In this document: in pieces, positions 50,975 through 60,744 of the stretch | Layout of the letters: each line of letters begins with the position of its first letter | Position numbering within the stretch: position 1 is the first letter of the stretch | Assembly: GCF_000152725.1 (NCBI RefSeq) | Contig: NZ_AAMO01000008.1 | Coordinates: 186,001 to 250,000, forward strand | From: Pseudooceanicola batsensis HTCC2597 | GTDB taxonomy: Bacteria > Pseudomonadota > Alphaproteobacteria > Rhodobacterales > Rhodobacteraceae | Length of the DNA: 64,000 bases | Direction of reading: 5' to 3' | Position numbers and translations under genes: made by a program | The notes under the pieces: generated by a model | The model's database searches: none | The model's input: the letters and a program-made list of their open reading frames with translations, nothing else | Told to the model about the DNA's origin: nothing

Positions 50975-53635
50975 TCAGAAGGCGGGCTGCGTGGCGCGGC
51001 GGCGCTGGAGCAGCACGACGCCGGCCAGCAGGATCAGGGCCGGAATGAAGAACAGCTCTTTCGGCATCCTCTCGTTCTCGACCGCGACCGAACGGATCAC
51101 CACCGGACTGTCGGCGTAATAGTCGTATTCGATGCCGATGGATTCGAAATGCGGCGTGCCGGGGAAGGGTTCTTCCAGAAGCAGTCGGTCGCCTTCCTCC
51201 ATGACGGTCAGCCCCTGATCCTCGAGTGCGGCCATCGCGTCGCCCGAGACGCCCGGCACGACGATCGTGGTGGGCCGGGTCTCGCCGGTGTCGAAATCGG
51301 GGCCTTCGATGGTCAGCCTGACGTCCTCGCCGTCCGCGGCGGTGGCCATCAACTCGATCGCTTCGGGTCCGCTGGCGCGGGCATAGCGCTCCGACACCTG
51401 GTCGAGGAAGAAGCCCGGCCGGAACAGCATGAAGGCGATGAGCAGCAGCGCCACGGTTTCCCACCATTTCGATCTGGCGATGAAATAGCCCTGCGTCGCG
51501 GCGGCGAAAAGCAGCATGGCGAGCAGGGCGATGAAGAAGACGAAGATCGCCTTGAACAGGCCGACGTCGATCAGCAGCAGGTCGGTGTTGAAGATGAAGA
51601 GGAAGGGCAGGAGAGCCGTGCGGATGTCATAGGCGAAACCCTGCACGCCCGTCTTGATCGGGTCGCCGCGGCTGATGGCGGCGGCGGCATAGGCGGCAAG
51701 GCCGACGGGTGGCGTGTCGTCGGCGAGGATGCCGAAGTAGAACACGAACATGTGGACCGCGATCAGCGGCACGATCAGACCCGCCTGCGCCCCGACCGAG
51801 ATGATCACCGGCGCCATGAGCGAGGAGACGACGATGTAGTTGGCCGTCGTCGGCAGCCCCATCCCGAGGATCAGCGACAGGACCGCGACGAGGACGAGCA
51901 GGATGATCAGGTTGCCGCCCGAGATGACCTCGATCACCTGGCCGATGACCTGATGCGCGCCGGTGAGGCTGATCGTCCCGACGATGATGCCGGCGGCCCC
52001 GGTGGCGACGCCGATGCCGATCATGTTGCGTGCCCCGAGGATCAGGCCGTTGACGAAATCGCCCCAGCCGGCGCGGAATTCATCGCCCGCGTTCCTGCCG
52101 CGGAACATCGCCTTGATGGGTCGGTGCGTCAGCGCGATGATGATCATGAAGATCGTGGCCCAGAAGGCTGAGAGGGCAGGAGAGAGCCGGTCGAGGTTCT
52201 CTGTCCGCACCATCAGGTTCCAGACCAGGATGAAGATCGGAATGGCGAAATAGAGCCCGGCGATCAGCGTGGGCGTCAGGCGCGGCGCAACCGGCGGGCC
52301 GTCGGTGCCGGTGTCGGTCTCGAGCTCGGGATAGCGCGCGGCGACCGAGAGCAGGAAGATGTAGAGCACCGCGACCAGCGCCACGGCGGCATAGACCGAG
52401 TCGCCCATGATCGGGTCGAGGAGCGCCCGCAGACCGATCATCAGGAAGGACAGGATGCCGAGCAGGATGAAGCCCGACAGGAACAGGATCAGGATCATGA
52501 TGACCCCGATCCGCCGGCCCGGCTTCTCGAGCCCCTTCAGCCCCATCTTGAGGCTTTCCAGATGCACGATGTAGAGCAGCGCGATGTAGGAGATCACGGC
52601 CGGCAGAAAGGCGTGCTTGACCACGTCGATATAGGGAATGTTGACGTATTCGACCATGAGGAAGGCCGCGGCCCCCATCACGGGCGGGGTGAGCTGGCCG
52701 TTGGTTGAGGATGCGACCTCGACCGCGCCGGCCTTTTCGGCCGGAAAGCCGATCCGCTTCATCAGGGGGATGGTGAAGGTGCCGGTGGTCACGGTGTTGG
52801 CGATGGACGAGCCCGAGATCATCCCGGTCATCATCGAACTGAGCACCGAGGCCTTGGCCGGCCCGCCGCGCAGGGCGCCGAGAAGCGCGATGGCGACCTT
52901 GATGAACCAGTTGCCGCCGCCCGCGCGGTCGAGCAGGGCCCCGAACAGCACGAAGAGGAAGATCATCGTCGTCGAGACGCCGAGCGCCACGCCGAAGACG
53001 CCTTCTGTCTGCATCCAGTAGTGGCCGAGCGCCTTGGAGAGAGAGGCGCCGCCGTAGTTGGTGATGTTGCGCGCCCATTCCGAGTAGCCGCCGAAGAAGG
53101 CGAAGGCGATGAAGCAGGAGGCGATGATCACCAGCGGCAGCCCCAGCGAACGGTAGACCGAGATCATCAGCACCGTCATGCCGATGCAGGACATGACGAT
53201 GTCGGAGGTGCTCCAGAGCCCCGGGCGGCCGGCGATCTCGAAGCGGAAGACCACGAGATAGAGACAGGCGGCGACGCCCAGCACCACGAGGGCCCAGTCG
53301 TAGGCGGGGATGCGGTCCTTGGGGGCCGAGGAGGTCAGCGGAAAGGCCAGCGTCGCCAGCATGATCGCGAAGGCGAGGTGCACGAAACGCGCCTGCGCGA
53401 CGATATTGGCGAAAAGCCCGATGCCGGTCGCCTGCCCGAGGAACGCGGGCAGCTGCGACGCGATGTAGAGCTGGAAGAGCGACCAGGCGATGCAGGTCCC
53501 GATGATGAGCTGCGCCTGCCACCTGGCGGCGGGATTGCGTGCGCCGGTATCGGCCTCGGCCACCATGTCGTCGGCCGTGCGGTCGGTCGAAGGCTGATCC
53601 ACCATCCCTTTCGTCCCCCTGTCTGTTGTTGTCAT
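50975..53635 (-). CDS. TRAP transporter fused permease (4TM+12TM) with C-terminal DUF3394-like domain
   Basis: An 886-residue fusion of the small and large TRAP permeases. N-terminal ~180 residues hold four to six helices; the DctM-like part follows with TTMIFLFVLFGALLDRAGGG and SIANTVTTGTFTIPLMKR, and GLPTTANYIVVSSLMAPVII in the second half. After the last DctM helices a soluble ~110-residue segment (near residues 745-855; VRLTIEGPDFDTGETRPTTI) matches the DUF3394-type tail of such fusions and ends in one more helix. Works with the TAXI binding protein upstream. Start ATG at 53635; ATG at 53605 is an alternative. Confidence 0.9.
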   Translation of the reverse strand: MTTTDRGTKGMVDQPSTDRTADDMVAEADTGARNPAARWQAQLIIGTCIAWSLFQLYIASQLPAFLGQATGIGLFANIVAQARFVHLAFAIMLATLAFPLTSSAPKDRIPAYDWALVVLGVAACLYLVVFRFEIAGRPGLWSTSDIVMSCIGMTVLMISVYRSLGLPLVIIASCFIAFAFFGGYSEWARNITNYGGASLSKALGHYWMQTEGVFGVALGVSTTMIFLFVLFGALLDRAGGGNWFIKVAIALLGALRGGPAKASVLSSMMTGMISGSSIANTVTTGTFTIPLMKRIGFPAEKAGAVEVASSTNGQLTPPVMGAAAFLMVEYVNIPYIDVVKHAFLPAVISYIALLYIVHLESLKMGLKGLEKPGRRIGVIMILILFLSGFILLGILSFLMIGLRALLDPIMGDSVYAAVALVAVLYIFLLSVAARYPELETDTGTDGPPVAPRLTPTLIAGLYFAIPIFILVWNLMVRTENLDRLSPALSAFWATIFMIIIALTHRPIKAMFRGRNAGDEFRAGWGDFVNGLILGARNMIGIGVATGAAGIIVGTISLTGAHQVIGQVIEVISGGNLIILLVLVAVLSLILGMGLPTTANYIVVSSLMAPVIISVGAQAGLIVPLIAVHMFVFYFGILADDTPPVGLAAYAAAAISRGDPIKTGVQGFAYDIRTALLPFLFIFNTDLLLIDVGLFKAIFVFFIALLAMLLFAAATQGYFIARSKWWETVALLLIAFMLFRPGFFLDQVSERYARASGPEAIELMATAADGEDVRLTIEGPDFDTGETRPTTIVVPGVSGDAMAALEDQGLTVMEEGDRLLLEEPFPGTPHFESIGIEYDYYADSPVVIRSVAVENERMPKELFFIPALILLAGVVLLQRRRATQPAF

Positions 53636-53759
53636 TCGGGGTCTTTGCGAACCCCTGCGTCTTGTTCTGGCGGCGGTCCGGCCCTCGGGGGCCGGCGCCC
53701 TGTCCGGGATCGAGAGGCGAAGGCGGCGGCCGGTTGCCCGCCGCCGCCCCGTCGTCCGG

Positions 53760-54719
53760 TCAGTCCATCAGGCCGAGTTCCTTGTAGGCCCGTTCGGCGC
53801 CCGGATGCAGCGGGGCGCTGAGCCCGTCCTTGACCATCTGCTCGGGTTCGAGATTGGCGAAGGCCGGGTGAAGCTGCTGGAAGTCCGAGATGTTCTCCAT
53901 CACCGCCTTGGCGACGACATAGACCGTGTCCTCGGGGATGTCGGCACGGGTCACGAAGGTCGCCCCGACGCCGAAGGTCGTGGTGTCCTCGTCATTGCCC
54001 TCGTACATGCCGCCGGGGATCGTGGCGACGCGGTAGTAGGGGTTGTCGCCGACCAGCTGGTCGATCGGCTCGCCCTTCACGTCGATCAGGTCGACGTCGC
54101 AGGTGGTGGTCGCCTCCTGGATGGCGGCGGCGGGGTGGCCGACGGTGTAGATCATCGCGTCGATATTGCCGTCGCAGAGCTGCTGCGCCATTTCCGAGCC
54201 CTTGTATTCGGTCGCCAGGGCGAAATCGGACATGGAGATGCCGAAGGCTTCCATCACGACTTCCATCGTGGCGCGCTGGCCCGAACCGGGGTTGCCGACA
54301 TTCACGCGCTTGCCGGCGAGGTCTTCGAAGCTCTCGATGCCGGAATCGCTGCGGGCGAGCAGGGTGAAGGGTTCGGGATGGACCGAAAAGACGGCGCGGA
54401 TCTCGGGGAAGGGGTTGTCCGAGAACTTCGAGGTGCCGTTGTAGGCGTGGTACTGCCAGTCGGACTGGGCCACGCCGAATTCGAGCTCTCCGGCCTTGAT
54501 CGTGTTGATGTTGTAGACCGAGCCGCCGGTCGATTCCACGGCGCAGCGGATCCCGTGTTCCTTGCGGGACTTGTTCACGAGACGGCAGATGGCGCCGCCG
54601 GTCGGATAATAGACGCCGGTCACGCCGCCGGTGCCGATCGAGATGAACTCCTGCGCGCCGGCGGCTCCGCCGATCCCGATGCCGAGAGCGGCCGCTGCGG
54701 CAAAGATGCTGTGTTTCAT
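53760..54719 (-). CDS. TAXI family TRAP substrate-binding protein
   Basis: TAXI-type periplasmic binding protein (319 residues) that serves fused TRAP permeases. Signal peptide [20 protein letters not shown], cleavage near AGAQE; mature start [20 protein letters not shown] is the TAXI hallmark, and [20 protein letters not shown] follows. ATG at 54719 has GGGAGA upstream. 124 bp of hairpin-rich spacer precede the fused permease gene. Known ligands of the family include glutamate and 2-oxoglutarate-like compounds; the ligand here is unknown. Confidence 0.92.
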   Translation of the reverse strand: MKHSIFAAAAALGIGIGGAAGAQEFISIGTGGVTGVYYPTGGAICRLVNKSRKEHGIRCAVESTGGSVYNINTIKAGELEFGVAQSDWQYHAYNGTSKFSDNPFPEIRAVFSVHPEPFTLLARSDSGIESFEDLAGKRVNVGNPGSGQRATMEVVMEAFGISMSDFALATEYKGSEMAQQLCDGNIDAMIYTVGHPAAAIQEATTTCDVDLIDVKGEPIDQLVGDNPYYRVATIPGGMYEGNDEDTTTFGVGATFVTRADIPEDTVYVVAKAVMENISDFQQLHPAFANLEPEQMVKDGLSAPLHPGAERAYKELGLMD

Positions 54720-54835
54720 TTCAATTCTCCCTGTAATTCCAATCGCGACCATTTGAGTCGATACTGCAAGTAGACTGTGCAGAATCGGATTGGGCAAGTG
54801 CTGCCCGGAAAACAGGCAGTCGGACGGGGCCGGGC

Positions 54836-56167
54836 ATGTCGCATGTATTCGCCAGAAACTCCCGCTCGCATCCGCCGCGCGTCTCGCACGGGGAGGGGTG
54901 TTACCTGTTTGATGAAACAGGGAAATCCTATCTCGACGGGTCCGGGGGCGCGGCGGTGTCCTGCCTTGGTCACGGCGATGCGCACGTGGCCGGGGCGATC
55001 CGCGACCAGCTTGAGAAAGTTGCCTTTGCGCATACCGGCTTCTTCACCTCCGACCCGGCCGAGGCGCTGGCGGACCGGCTCTGCACGCTCGCACCCGGAG
55101 AGCTGGACAAGGTCTATTTCGTCTCGGGCGGGTCCGAGGCGATGGAGGCCGCGCTGAAACTGGCGCGGCAGTATTACCTGGAGATCGGCGAAGAGGGGCG
55201 CAGCCGGATCATTGCGCGGCGGCAGTCCTATCATGGCAACACGCTCGGCGCGCTGGCCACGGGCGGCAATGCCTGGCGGCGCGCGCCGTTCGCTCCGCTG
55301 CTGATGGAGACGTCGCATGTGGCGCCCTGCCATGCCTACCGCGGGCAGGAGGCGGGAGAGACGGCCGACGCCTATCGCGACCGGCTGGTGGCGGAGATCG
55401 AGGCGCGGATCCAGGCGCTCGGCGCCGAGACGGTCATGGCGTTCGTGGCCGAGCCGGTGGTGGGCGCGACCCTTGGCGCGGTGCCGGCGGTGCCCGGCTA
55501 TTTCCGTGCCATCCGCGAGTTGTGCGACCGATACGGGATCCTGATGATCCTGGACGAGGTGATGTGCGGCATGGGGCGGACCGGCACGCTTTTCGCCTGC
55601 GAGCAGGAGGGGGTGAGCCCGGACATCCTCTGCATCGCCAAGGGGCTGGGCGCCGGTTACCAGCCGATCGGCGCCATGATGTGCAGCGGCCATATTCACG
55701 AGGCCGTGGCGAAGGGCAGCGGCTCCTTTCAGCACGGTCACACCTATGTCGGACACCCGGTCGCCTGCGCCGCCGGCCTCGCCGTGCTGGAGCGGCTGGT
55801 GGACGACCGGGTGCTGAACCGGGTCGCACCCGCCGGCGACCGGCTGCGCGCCGCGCTCGAGGACCGTTTCGGACAGCATCCGCATGTCGGCGACATCCGG
55901 GGCAGGGGGCTGTTTCTGGGGCTCGAACTCGTGGCGGACCGCGACACCAAGGAACCGCTGGATCCCGGGCTCAAGGTCCATGCCGCGGTCAAGGCGGCGG
56001 CCTTCGACAAGGGGCTGATCTGCTATCCCAGCGGCGGCACGGTGGACGGCAAGAGGGGCGACCACGTCCTGATCGCGCCGCCGTTCATCGTGAGCGACCA
56101 CCACATCGAAGAGCTGGTCGACAAGCTTTCGGCCGCGTTCGGAGCCGTTCCCGCGCTGAACGGCTGA
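54836..56167 (+). CDS. class III aminotransferase
   Basis: PLP-dependent omega-amino-acid-type aminotransferase of 443 residues. Phosphate loop [20 protein letters not shown] near residue 98, the YHGNT motif near 136, the Asp in [12 protein letters not shown] near 240, and the Schiff-base lysine in [15 protein letters not shown] near 270. Substrates of this class include beta-alanine, 4-aminobutyrate, taurine and diamines. It is divergent from the TAXI-TRAP operon, so the transporter may deliver its amine donor. Confidence 0.9.
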   Translation: MSHVFARNSRSHPPRVSHGEGCYLFDETGKSYLDGSGGAAVSCLGHGDAHVAGAIRDQLEKVAFAHTGFFTSDPAEALADRLCTLAPGELDKVYFVSGGSEAMEAALKLARQYYLEIGEEGRSRIIARRQSYHGNTLGALATGGNAWRRAPFAPLLMETSHVAPCHAYRGQEAGETADAYRDRLVAEIEARIQALGAETVMAFVAEPVVGATLGAVPAVPGYFRAIRELCDRYGILMILDEVMCGMGRTGTLFACEQEGVSPDILCIAKGLGAGYQPIGAMMCSGHIHEAVAKGSGSFQHGHTYVGHPVACAAGLAVLERLVDDRVLNRVAPAGDRLRAALEDRFGQHPHVGDIRGRGLFLGLELVADRDTKEPLDPGLKVHAAVKAAAFDKGLICYPSGGTVDGKRGDHVLIAPPFIVSDHHIEELVDKLSAAFGAVPALNG

Positions 56168-56312
56168 GCGGGCGCGGCGCCGTCGCGTCTTGCGACCACG
56201 GGCGAGGGCTTCGCGCTGCAACCGCTGGGTTGTCGGCGACACGGGGACGGGGGATCGAGGTCCGGCCGAAGACGTCGTACCGCACCTGGATAACCGGCGG
56301 GCGCCGTGCCCT

Positions 56313-57113
56313 TCACATATCGAGAAAACGCGCCACGAGGTCCGAGGCCGGCAGGCCGGGTCGGGCGCCGAGATCGCGCGCCGGCCGGTTGGCGGCCGAG
56401 ACCACACCGTCCTGCCAGCTCGAGCGCGCATCGCCGATGCGGGCGCTGTTGGCCGCGACCGTCGCGGCCGCGATGCCGCGTTGTTCGAGCGGGGCAAGCC
56501 GGCCCGTGCCCGGCCCGCCGCCCGCGTCGTTGAAGAGCGCGAGGCGGGCGTCGACCTTCAGCGCGTTCCGCGGGTCGGTGCCGAAGAGCGCGCCGTGCGA
56601 GCCGGTGACGATCACCGCGCCCTCGTCCTCCGGTCGCACGAGGCTGGCCGAGTCGATCAGGACCAGGGGGCGGCGGGCCGCCGGCAGGTGAAGGACGTCG
56701 CGCGCCTCGGCGACCTCGGGGCAGGGGCCGTGGCGCTCGGGGGCGGCCGCGAGACGCCGCGCCGCCTCGCGGCAGGGCATTCCCGGGCGGAGCCCGCAGG
56801 CGGCGGCCTGGGCATTGGCGTGCGAGATGCGGCCCCGGTCGAGCATCCGTTCCGCCTGTCCGATCGGTGCGCTGGCGTGGTCGACCGCGGCGGCGGCCAG
56901 GCCCAGCCTTTCCAGCCAGGCAAGGCCGCCGATCCCGGCCTCGTCCAGCCCGACGCCCGCATCGTGCAGGATCACCGCGCGACATCCCGATCTGCAGGCC
57001 AGCCAGGTGGCGTAGGTGCCGCCGTGCGAACCGGAGACCACCACCCGGCCGGCCGCGTCCGGCCCCAGCCGGGTCACGCTGTCGGCAAGGACCGGGCCGT
57101 CCGGATCAGGCAA
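56313..57113 (-). CDS. unrecognised protein made of two similar halves
   Basis: I do not recognise this family. The protein (about 266 residues) is an internal duplication: half one has VVVSGSHGGTYATW and ends near a PARR-like linker, half two has VIVTGSHGALFGTD and LALFNDAGGGPGTGRLAPLE matching VILHDAGVGLDEAGIGGLAW in half one. The halves align through IGQAERMLDRGRISHAN and IGDARSSWQDGVVSAAN. TTG at 57113 is suggested: AAAGG lies upstream and the start overlaps the stop of the ThDP enzyme; a GTG at 57143 is possible. Last gene of the leftward operon. Confidence 0.78.
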   Translation of the reverse strand: MPDPDGPVLADSVTRLGPDAAGRVVVSGSHGGTYATWLACRSGCRAVILHDAGVGLDEAGIGGLAWLERLGLAAAAVDHASAPIGQAERMLDRGRISHANAQAAACGLRPGMPCREAARRLAAAPERHGPCPEVAEARDVLHLPAARRPLVLIDSASLVRPEDEGAVIVTGSHGALFGTDPRNALKVDARLALFNDAGGGPGTGRLAPLEQRGIAAATVAANSARIGDARSSWQDGVVSAANRPARDLGARPGLPASDLVARFLDM

Positions 57114-58839
57114 TCCGGTCGCCTTTCTTGACCTGGGCGGCACGGCTGTCGGCCGCCGGCAGCATCTTGCCCGGGTCGCGGGTCACCACGACGTCCAGAA
57201 CGGTCGGGCGGCCCGGCTCTTTCAGCGCTTGCGACAGGGCATCGGCCAGCTGGTCGGGTTTCTCGACGCGGATCCCGCGGCATCCCAGGGCTTCGGCGGC
57301 GGCGGCGTAATTCGTCTCGGCGAGGTCGCTGGACTGGTACGCGCCTTCGCCGTACATCAGGTGCTGAAGGGCTTTGACGTAGCCCGAGGCGGCGTTGTTG
57401 ACCACGATGATGGTCACCGCGAGACCCATGCGCCGCGCGGTCTCGAGCTCGCCCAGCACCATGTTGAACCCGCCGTCCCCGGTCAGGGCGACCACGGCGC
57501 GATCGGGCGCGCCAAGCCGCGCTCCGATGGCCCCCGGGAGGCCGTAGCCGATCGAGGCGAAGCCGCGGTCGGGCACGAAGCCGCGCCCGGCCTGGGGCTG
57601 ATCGTAAAGCAGTCCGCCCCAGTGCGCCGCGAATCCGCCGTCGGCGATGAGGATTGCGTCGGACGGCAGGCTCTTGTTGAGTTCCCCCATCAGTCGGCCC
57701 ATGGAAACCGGGATCTCTTCGCTTTCCAGCCGTTCGCGTGCCTTTTCGCGCCAGGCGTCCATCCGGCGCCCCAGATCGTCCACCCAGTCCTGCCGCGCTT
57801 GCGGCACCTCGCGGTCCCGGAGGGCAGAGGCGAGATCCCGTATCCCCTCGCGCGCGTCGCCCCAGAGCGGAAGGCTGGGCAGGTAGGTGCGCCCGATCTC
57901 CTCGGCGACGCAGTCGAGGTGGATCACCGTCTTGCCGGGCGCGGGAACGGTGTAGCGCTTGGTGGCGATCTCGCCGAGCTTGCACCCGATCACCAGAAGG
58001 CAGTCGCTTTCGGCGATCATGTCGTTGGCGATCCGGTCGTAGCGCCCGAAGAGGCCGGCGGAGACGGGGCTTGTGCAGGCGACCGCCCCCTTGCCGCTCA
58101 TGGTATGTGCGACGGGGATGTTCTGTGCCTCGGCGAAGGCCTGGAGTTCCGCCGCTGCCCGCGACAGGTGGATGCCGCCCCCCGCGAGGATCAGGGGCTT
58201 TTCCGCCGCCGCCAGCATGTCGGCCGCCTGGGCGAGGCCTTCGGAATCGGGCCGGGTGCGCAGGGCGGGCGCGGCCTCGTAACGGCCGACCGCCACGAGA
58301 TCCTCGTCCGAGAAGCCGTGCGTGCCATGGGCCACGTCCTCGGGGATGACCAGCGCGACGGGACCGGGGCGGCCCGTGGTCGCGACGGTGAAGGCGCGCC
58401 GCACGAGTTCGGGGATGCGCGAGACACTCTCGGCGCGGAGCAGTTCCTTGACGGCGGGGCGCAGGATTTCGGCCTGCCGCGCCTCCTGGGTCATGTTCTT
58501 CCACGAATGGGCGCGGTGCGAGTCCCCGACGATGGCCACCAGCGGGCTGCCGGCGTTGAGCGCCTCGACCAGGCCGGTGACGAGGTTGGTCGCGCCGGGC
58601 CCGAGCGTCGCGTCCACCACGCCGACGCGCCCCGTGACCTTGGCGTAGGCGTCGGCAGCGAAGACGCCGCAGCGTTCGTCGTTGATGAGGTTGTGGTTCA
58701 GTCCCAGCCGGCGGGCGGCGTCGTAGAAGGGAAGGAGCTGGAAACCGCCCATGCCGAAGATCGGACCCGTGTTGTGGGCCTGAAGCATCCGGGCCAGCGC
58801 CTCGCCTCCGGTCATCTCGTTCTGGAATTGCTGGTTCAT
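57106..58839 (-). CDS. thiamine diphosphate enzyme, acetolactate synthase-like
   Basis: A 577-residue ThDP-dependent decarboxylase or carboligase. The catalytic Glu is in LINDERCGVFAADAYA near residue 55, and the ThDP/Mg motif runs GDGGFNMVLGELETARRMGL to VVNN. Three domains of the acetolactate synthase/benzoylformate decarboxylase type are present. There is no small regulatory subunit gene nearby, so a catabolic role is likelier than valine synthesis. It is unlike sulfoacetaldehyde acetyltransferase at the N-terminus. 15 bp after the TRAP large permease. Confidence 0.9.
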   Translation of the reverse strand: MNQQFQNEMTGGEALARMLQAHNTGPIFGMGGFQLLPFYDAARRLGLNHNLINDERCGVFAADAYAKVTGRVGVVDATLGPGATNLVTGLVEALNAGSPLVAIVGDSHRAHSWKNMTQEARQAEILRPAVKELLRAESVSRIPELVRRAFTVATTGRPGPVALVIPEDVAHGTHGFSDEDLVAVGRYEAAPALRTRPDSEGLAQAADMLAAAEKPLILAGGGIHLSRAAAELQAFAEAQNIPVAHTMSGKGAVACTSPVSAGLFGRYDRIANDMIAESDCLLVIGCKLGEIATKRYTVPAPGKTVIHLDCVAEEIGRTYLPSLPLWGDAREGIRDLASALRDREVPQARQDWVDDLGRRMDAWREKARERLESEEIPVSMGRLMGELNKSLPSDAILIADGGFAAHWGGLLYDQPQAGRGFVPDRGFASIGYGLPGAIGARLGAPDRAVVALTGDGGFNMVLGELETARRMGLAVTIIVVNNAASGYVKALQHLMYGEGAYQSSDLAETNYAAAAEALGCRGIRVEKPDQLADALSQALKEPGRPTVLDVVVTRDPGKMLPAADSRAAQVKKGDRIA

Positions 58840-58854
58840 AGTGCCCTCTTCAAG

Positions 58855-60153
58855 TCAGTTGATGCGATAGCCCAGAACCCGCGGCAGCCAGAGCGAGAGT
58901 TCAGGGAAGATGACGACCAGTCCGAGCGCCACCAGCATGCCGAGAAGCAGCCAGCCGACCCAGCGGAAGGTGCTTTCGAGCGGCGTGTCGGCGATCTTGG
59001 AGGCGACCATGAGATTGACCGCCACCGGGGGCGTGAACTGGCCCATGGCGACGAGCATGGCCATGATCACCCCGAACCAGACGAAGGACCATTCGAAGGC
59101 CTGCACGATAGGGACCAGCAGCGGCACCGCGATCAGGTAGATGGACACCCCGTCCAGCACCATGCCCGCCAGGATCAGGACGATCATCAGGAAGATCAGG
59201 ATCACCCATTCGTTGTCCGAGACGGACAGGAGCGCGGCGGTCGTGGCATCGAATGCGCCCATGGTGGATCCCGCCCATGCGAAGAGACCGGCAAGCGAGA
59301 TGATGACCATCACCACGCCGGAGATCTTTGCGCTGGTGGCGAGCACGGTATAGATTTCGCGCAGCCCCATGGTCCGGTAGAGGAACACGCCCACGATCAA
59401 CCCGTAGGTGACGGCGACCACGGCCGTCTCGGTCGGGGTGAAGAGGCCCGACCGCAGTCCGCCGAGAATGATGACCGGGGCCATCAGGCCGGGGATCGCG
59501 CGGCGAAAGCTGGCCCAGAAGGGCGGGCGGTTCGGGTCTTCGTCGATGCCGAAGTTGTGCTTGCGGCTGAGAAGGAGCGCGGGCACGGCGACGGCCAGCC
59601 CCACCAACAGGCCCGGCACCATCCCGGCGGCAAAGAGCGCACGCAGGTCCATGCCCGGGACGATCACCGAATAGACGATCATCGCCACCGAAGGCGGGAT
59701 CAGGATCGCGGTCGAGGAGGAGGCGGCCACGACGCTCGCGGTGAAGCCGCGGGGATAGCCCGCCTTCAGCATCGAGGGCAGCATCACCGTGACCACCGCG
59801 GCGGCGTCCGCCGGGCCGGACCCGGACATGCCCCCCATGATCAGGCAGACGAGGACAGCCACCAGCGCCAGCCCGCCGCGACGCGGGCCGATGATCGCCT
59901 GGGCGAATTCGACCAGGCGCGCGGCGACGCCGGAGCGTTCGAAGACCATGCCGGTCAGGATGAAGAGCGGGATCGCGATCAGCGGATATTTCGCGATGGC
60001 CGCGTAGGTGTTGGGGCCGATCATGCCCAGGGCGGTCAGGTCGAGCCCGGCCAGGATGCCGACCGCGCCGGCAAAGCCCAGGGCGACCGCGATTGGCGTG
60101 CCGATCAGCATCAGGCCGGCAAAGCTCAGAAGGAGAAGCAGATTGGGATCCAT
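58855..60153 (-). CDS. TRAP transporter large permease (DctM family)
   Basis: Large TRAP permease of 432 residues with about twelve helices; YPLIAIPLFILTGMVFERSG and SSTAILIPPSVAMIVYSVIV are typical. ATG at 60153 is chosen because MDPNLLLLLSFAGLMLIGTP is the usual N-terminal helix; the longer frame is a shadow of the DctQ gene. Third member of the DctP-DctQ-DctM set in this operon. Confidence 0.92.
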   Translation of the reverse strand: MDPNLLLLLSFAGLMLIGTPIAVALGFAGAVGILAGLDLTALGMIGPNTYAAIAKYPLIAIPLFILTGMVFERSGVAARLVEFAQAIIGPRRGGLALVAVLVCLIMGGMSGSGPADAAAVVTVMLPSMLKAGYPRGFTASVVAASSSTAILIPPSVAMIVYSVIVPGMDLRALFAAGMVPGLLVGLAVAVPALLLSRKHNFGIDEDPNRPPFWASFRRAIPGLMAPVIILGGLRSGLFTPTETAVVAVTYGLIVGVFLYRTMGLREIYTVLATSAKISGVVMVIISLAGLFAWAGSTMGAFDATTAALLSVSDNEWVILIFLMIVLILAGMVLDGVSIYLIAVPLLVPIVQAFEWSFVWFGVIMAMLVAMGQFTPPVAVNLMVASKIADTPLESTFRWVGWLLLGMLVALGLVVIFPELSLWLPRVLGYRIN

Positions 60154-60170
60154 GTGCGTGTCCTGTCCGT

Positions 60171-60686
60171 TCAGCCCGGGCGGAAGAGTTTGGCCCAGCC
60201 GCGGCCCAGCACGCGGAGGATGATCGCCACCGACAGCAGGGGCAGCCAGATCGTGTAGAGCCAGACCGGATTGCCCAGCCCCGGCGAAGTCTCGCCCCAG
60301 TACCATTCGTCGTAGGTGACCCGACCGCCGTACCAGACGATCATCGAGAACATCGCGGTGGTCACGGCAAGGGTCACCACCTCGGCCAGCCAGCGCAGCC
60401 GCCGGGGAAAGCGCTCCACGAAGAAGGTGATGCGAATGTGTTCGTTCGTCGCGAAGGCCGCCGAGGCCCCGACGAAGGTCATGAAGACCAGCAGGAAGAC
60501 CGAGAATTCCTCGGTGAAGGCGAAAGAGACGTTGGTGGCATAGCGTACCACGACATTGGCAAGCGAAATCAGACAGATGGCTGCCAGCGCCGCCGCTCCC
60601 AGGGCCTCTTCGATCCGCACCGGAACGCGGGCGTGGTCGGCGCCGGTATCCGTGATACCGGGATCCTCGGGGTCATGCGCGCTCAT
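60171..60686 (-). CDS. TRAP transporter small permease (DctQ family)
   Basis: Small permease of 171 residues with four helices (AALAAICLISLANVVVRYAT, then FSVFLLVFMTFVGASAAF) and the family pattern NEHIRITFFVERFP. 17 bp from the large permease, 58 bp from the binding-protein gene. Confidence 0.88.
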   Translation of the reverse strand: MSAHDPEDPGITDTGADHARVPVRIEEALGAAALAAICLISLANVVVRYATNVSFAFTEEFSVFLLVFMTFVGASAAFATNEHIRITFFVERFPRRLRWLAEVVTLAVTTAMFSMIVWYGGRVTYDEWYWGETSPGLGNPVWLYTIWLPLLSVAIILRVLGRGWAKLFRPG

Positions 60687-60744
60687 GGGGAACTCCTGCT
60701 CGGGGACGGGGCGGCCGGCGATGCGCGGCCGCCCCGGAACGGTT

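Noticed and set aside
54836..58839. Taurine pathway (Tpa aminotransferase plus sulfoacetaldehyde acetyltransferase)
   Set aside because: The ThDP enzyme N-terminus is unlike Xsc, no phosphotransacetylase is present, and the two genes are on opposite strands.
57016..60258. 1,080-residue open frame on the plus strand
   Set aside because: It is antisense to the ThDP enzyme and TRAP permease genes, rich in His, Arg, Gly and Asp with no motif: a high G+C shadow.
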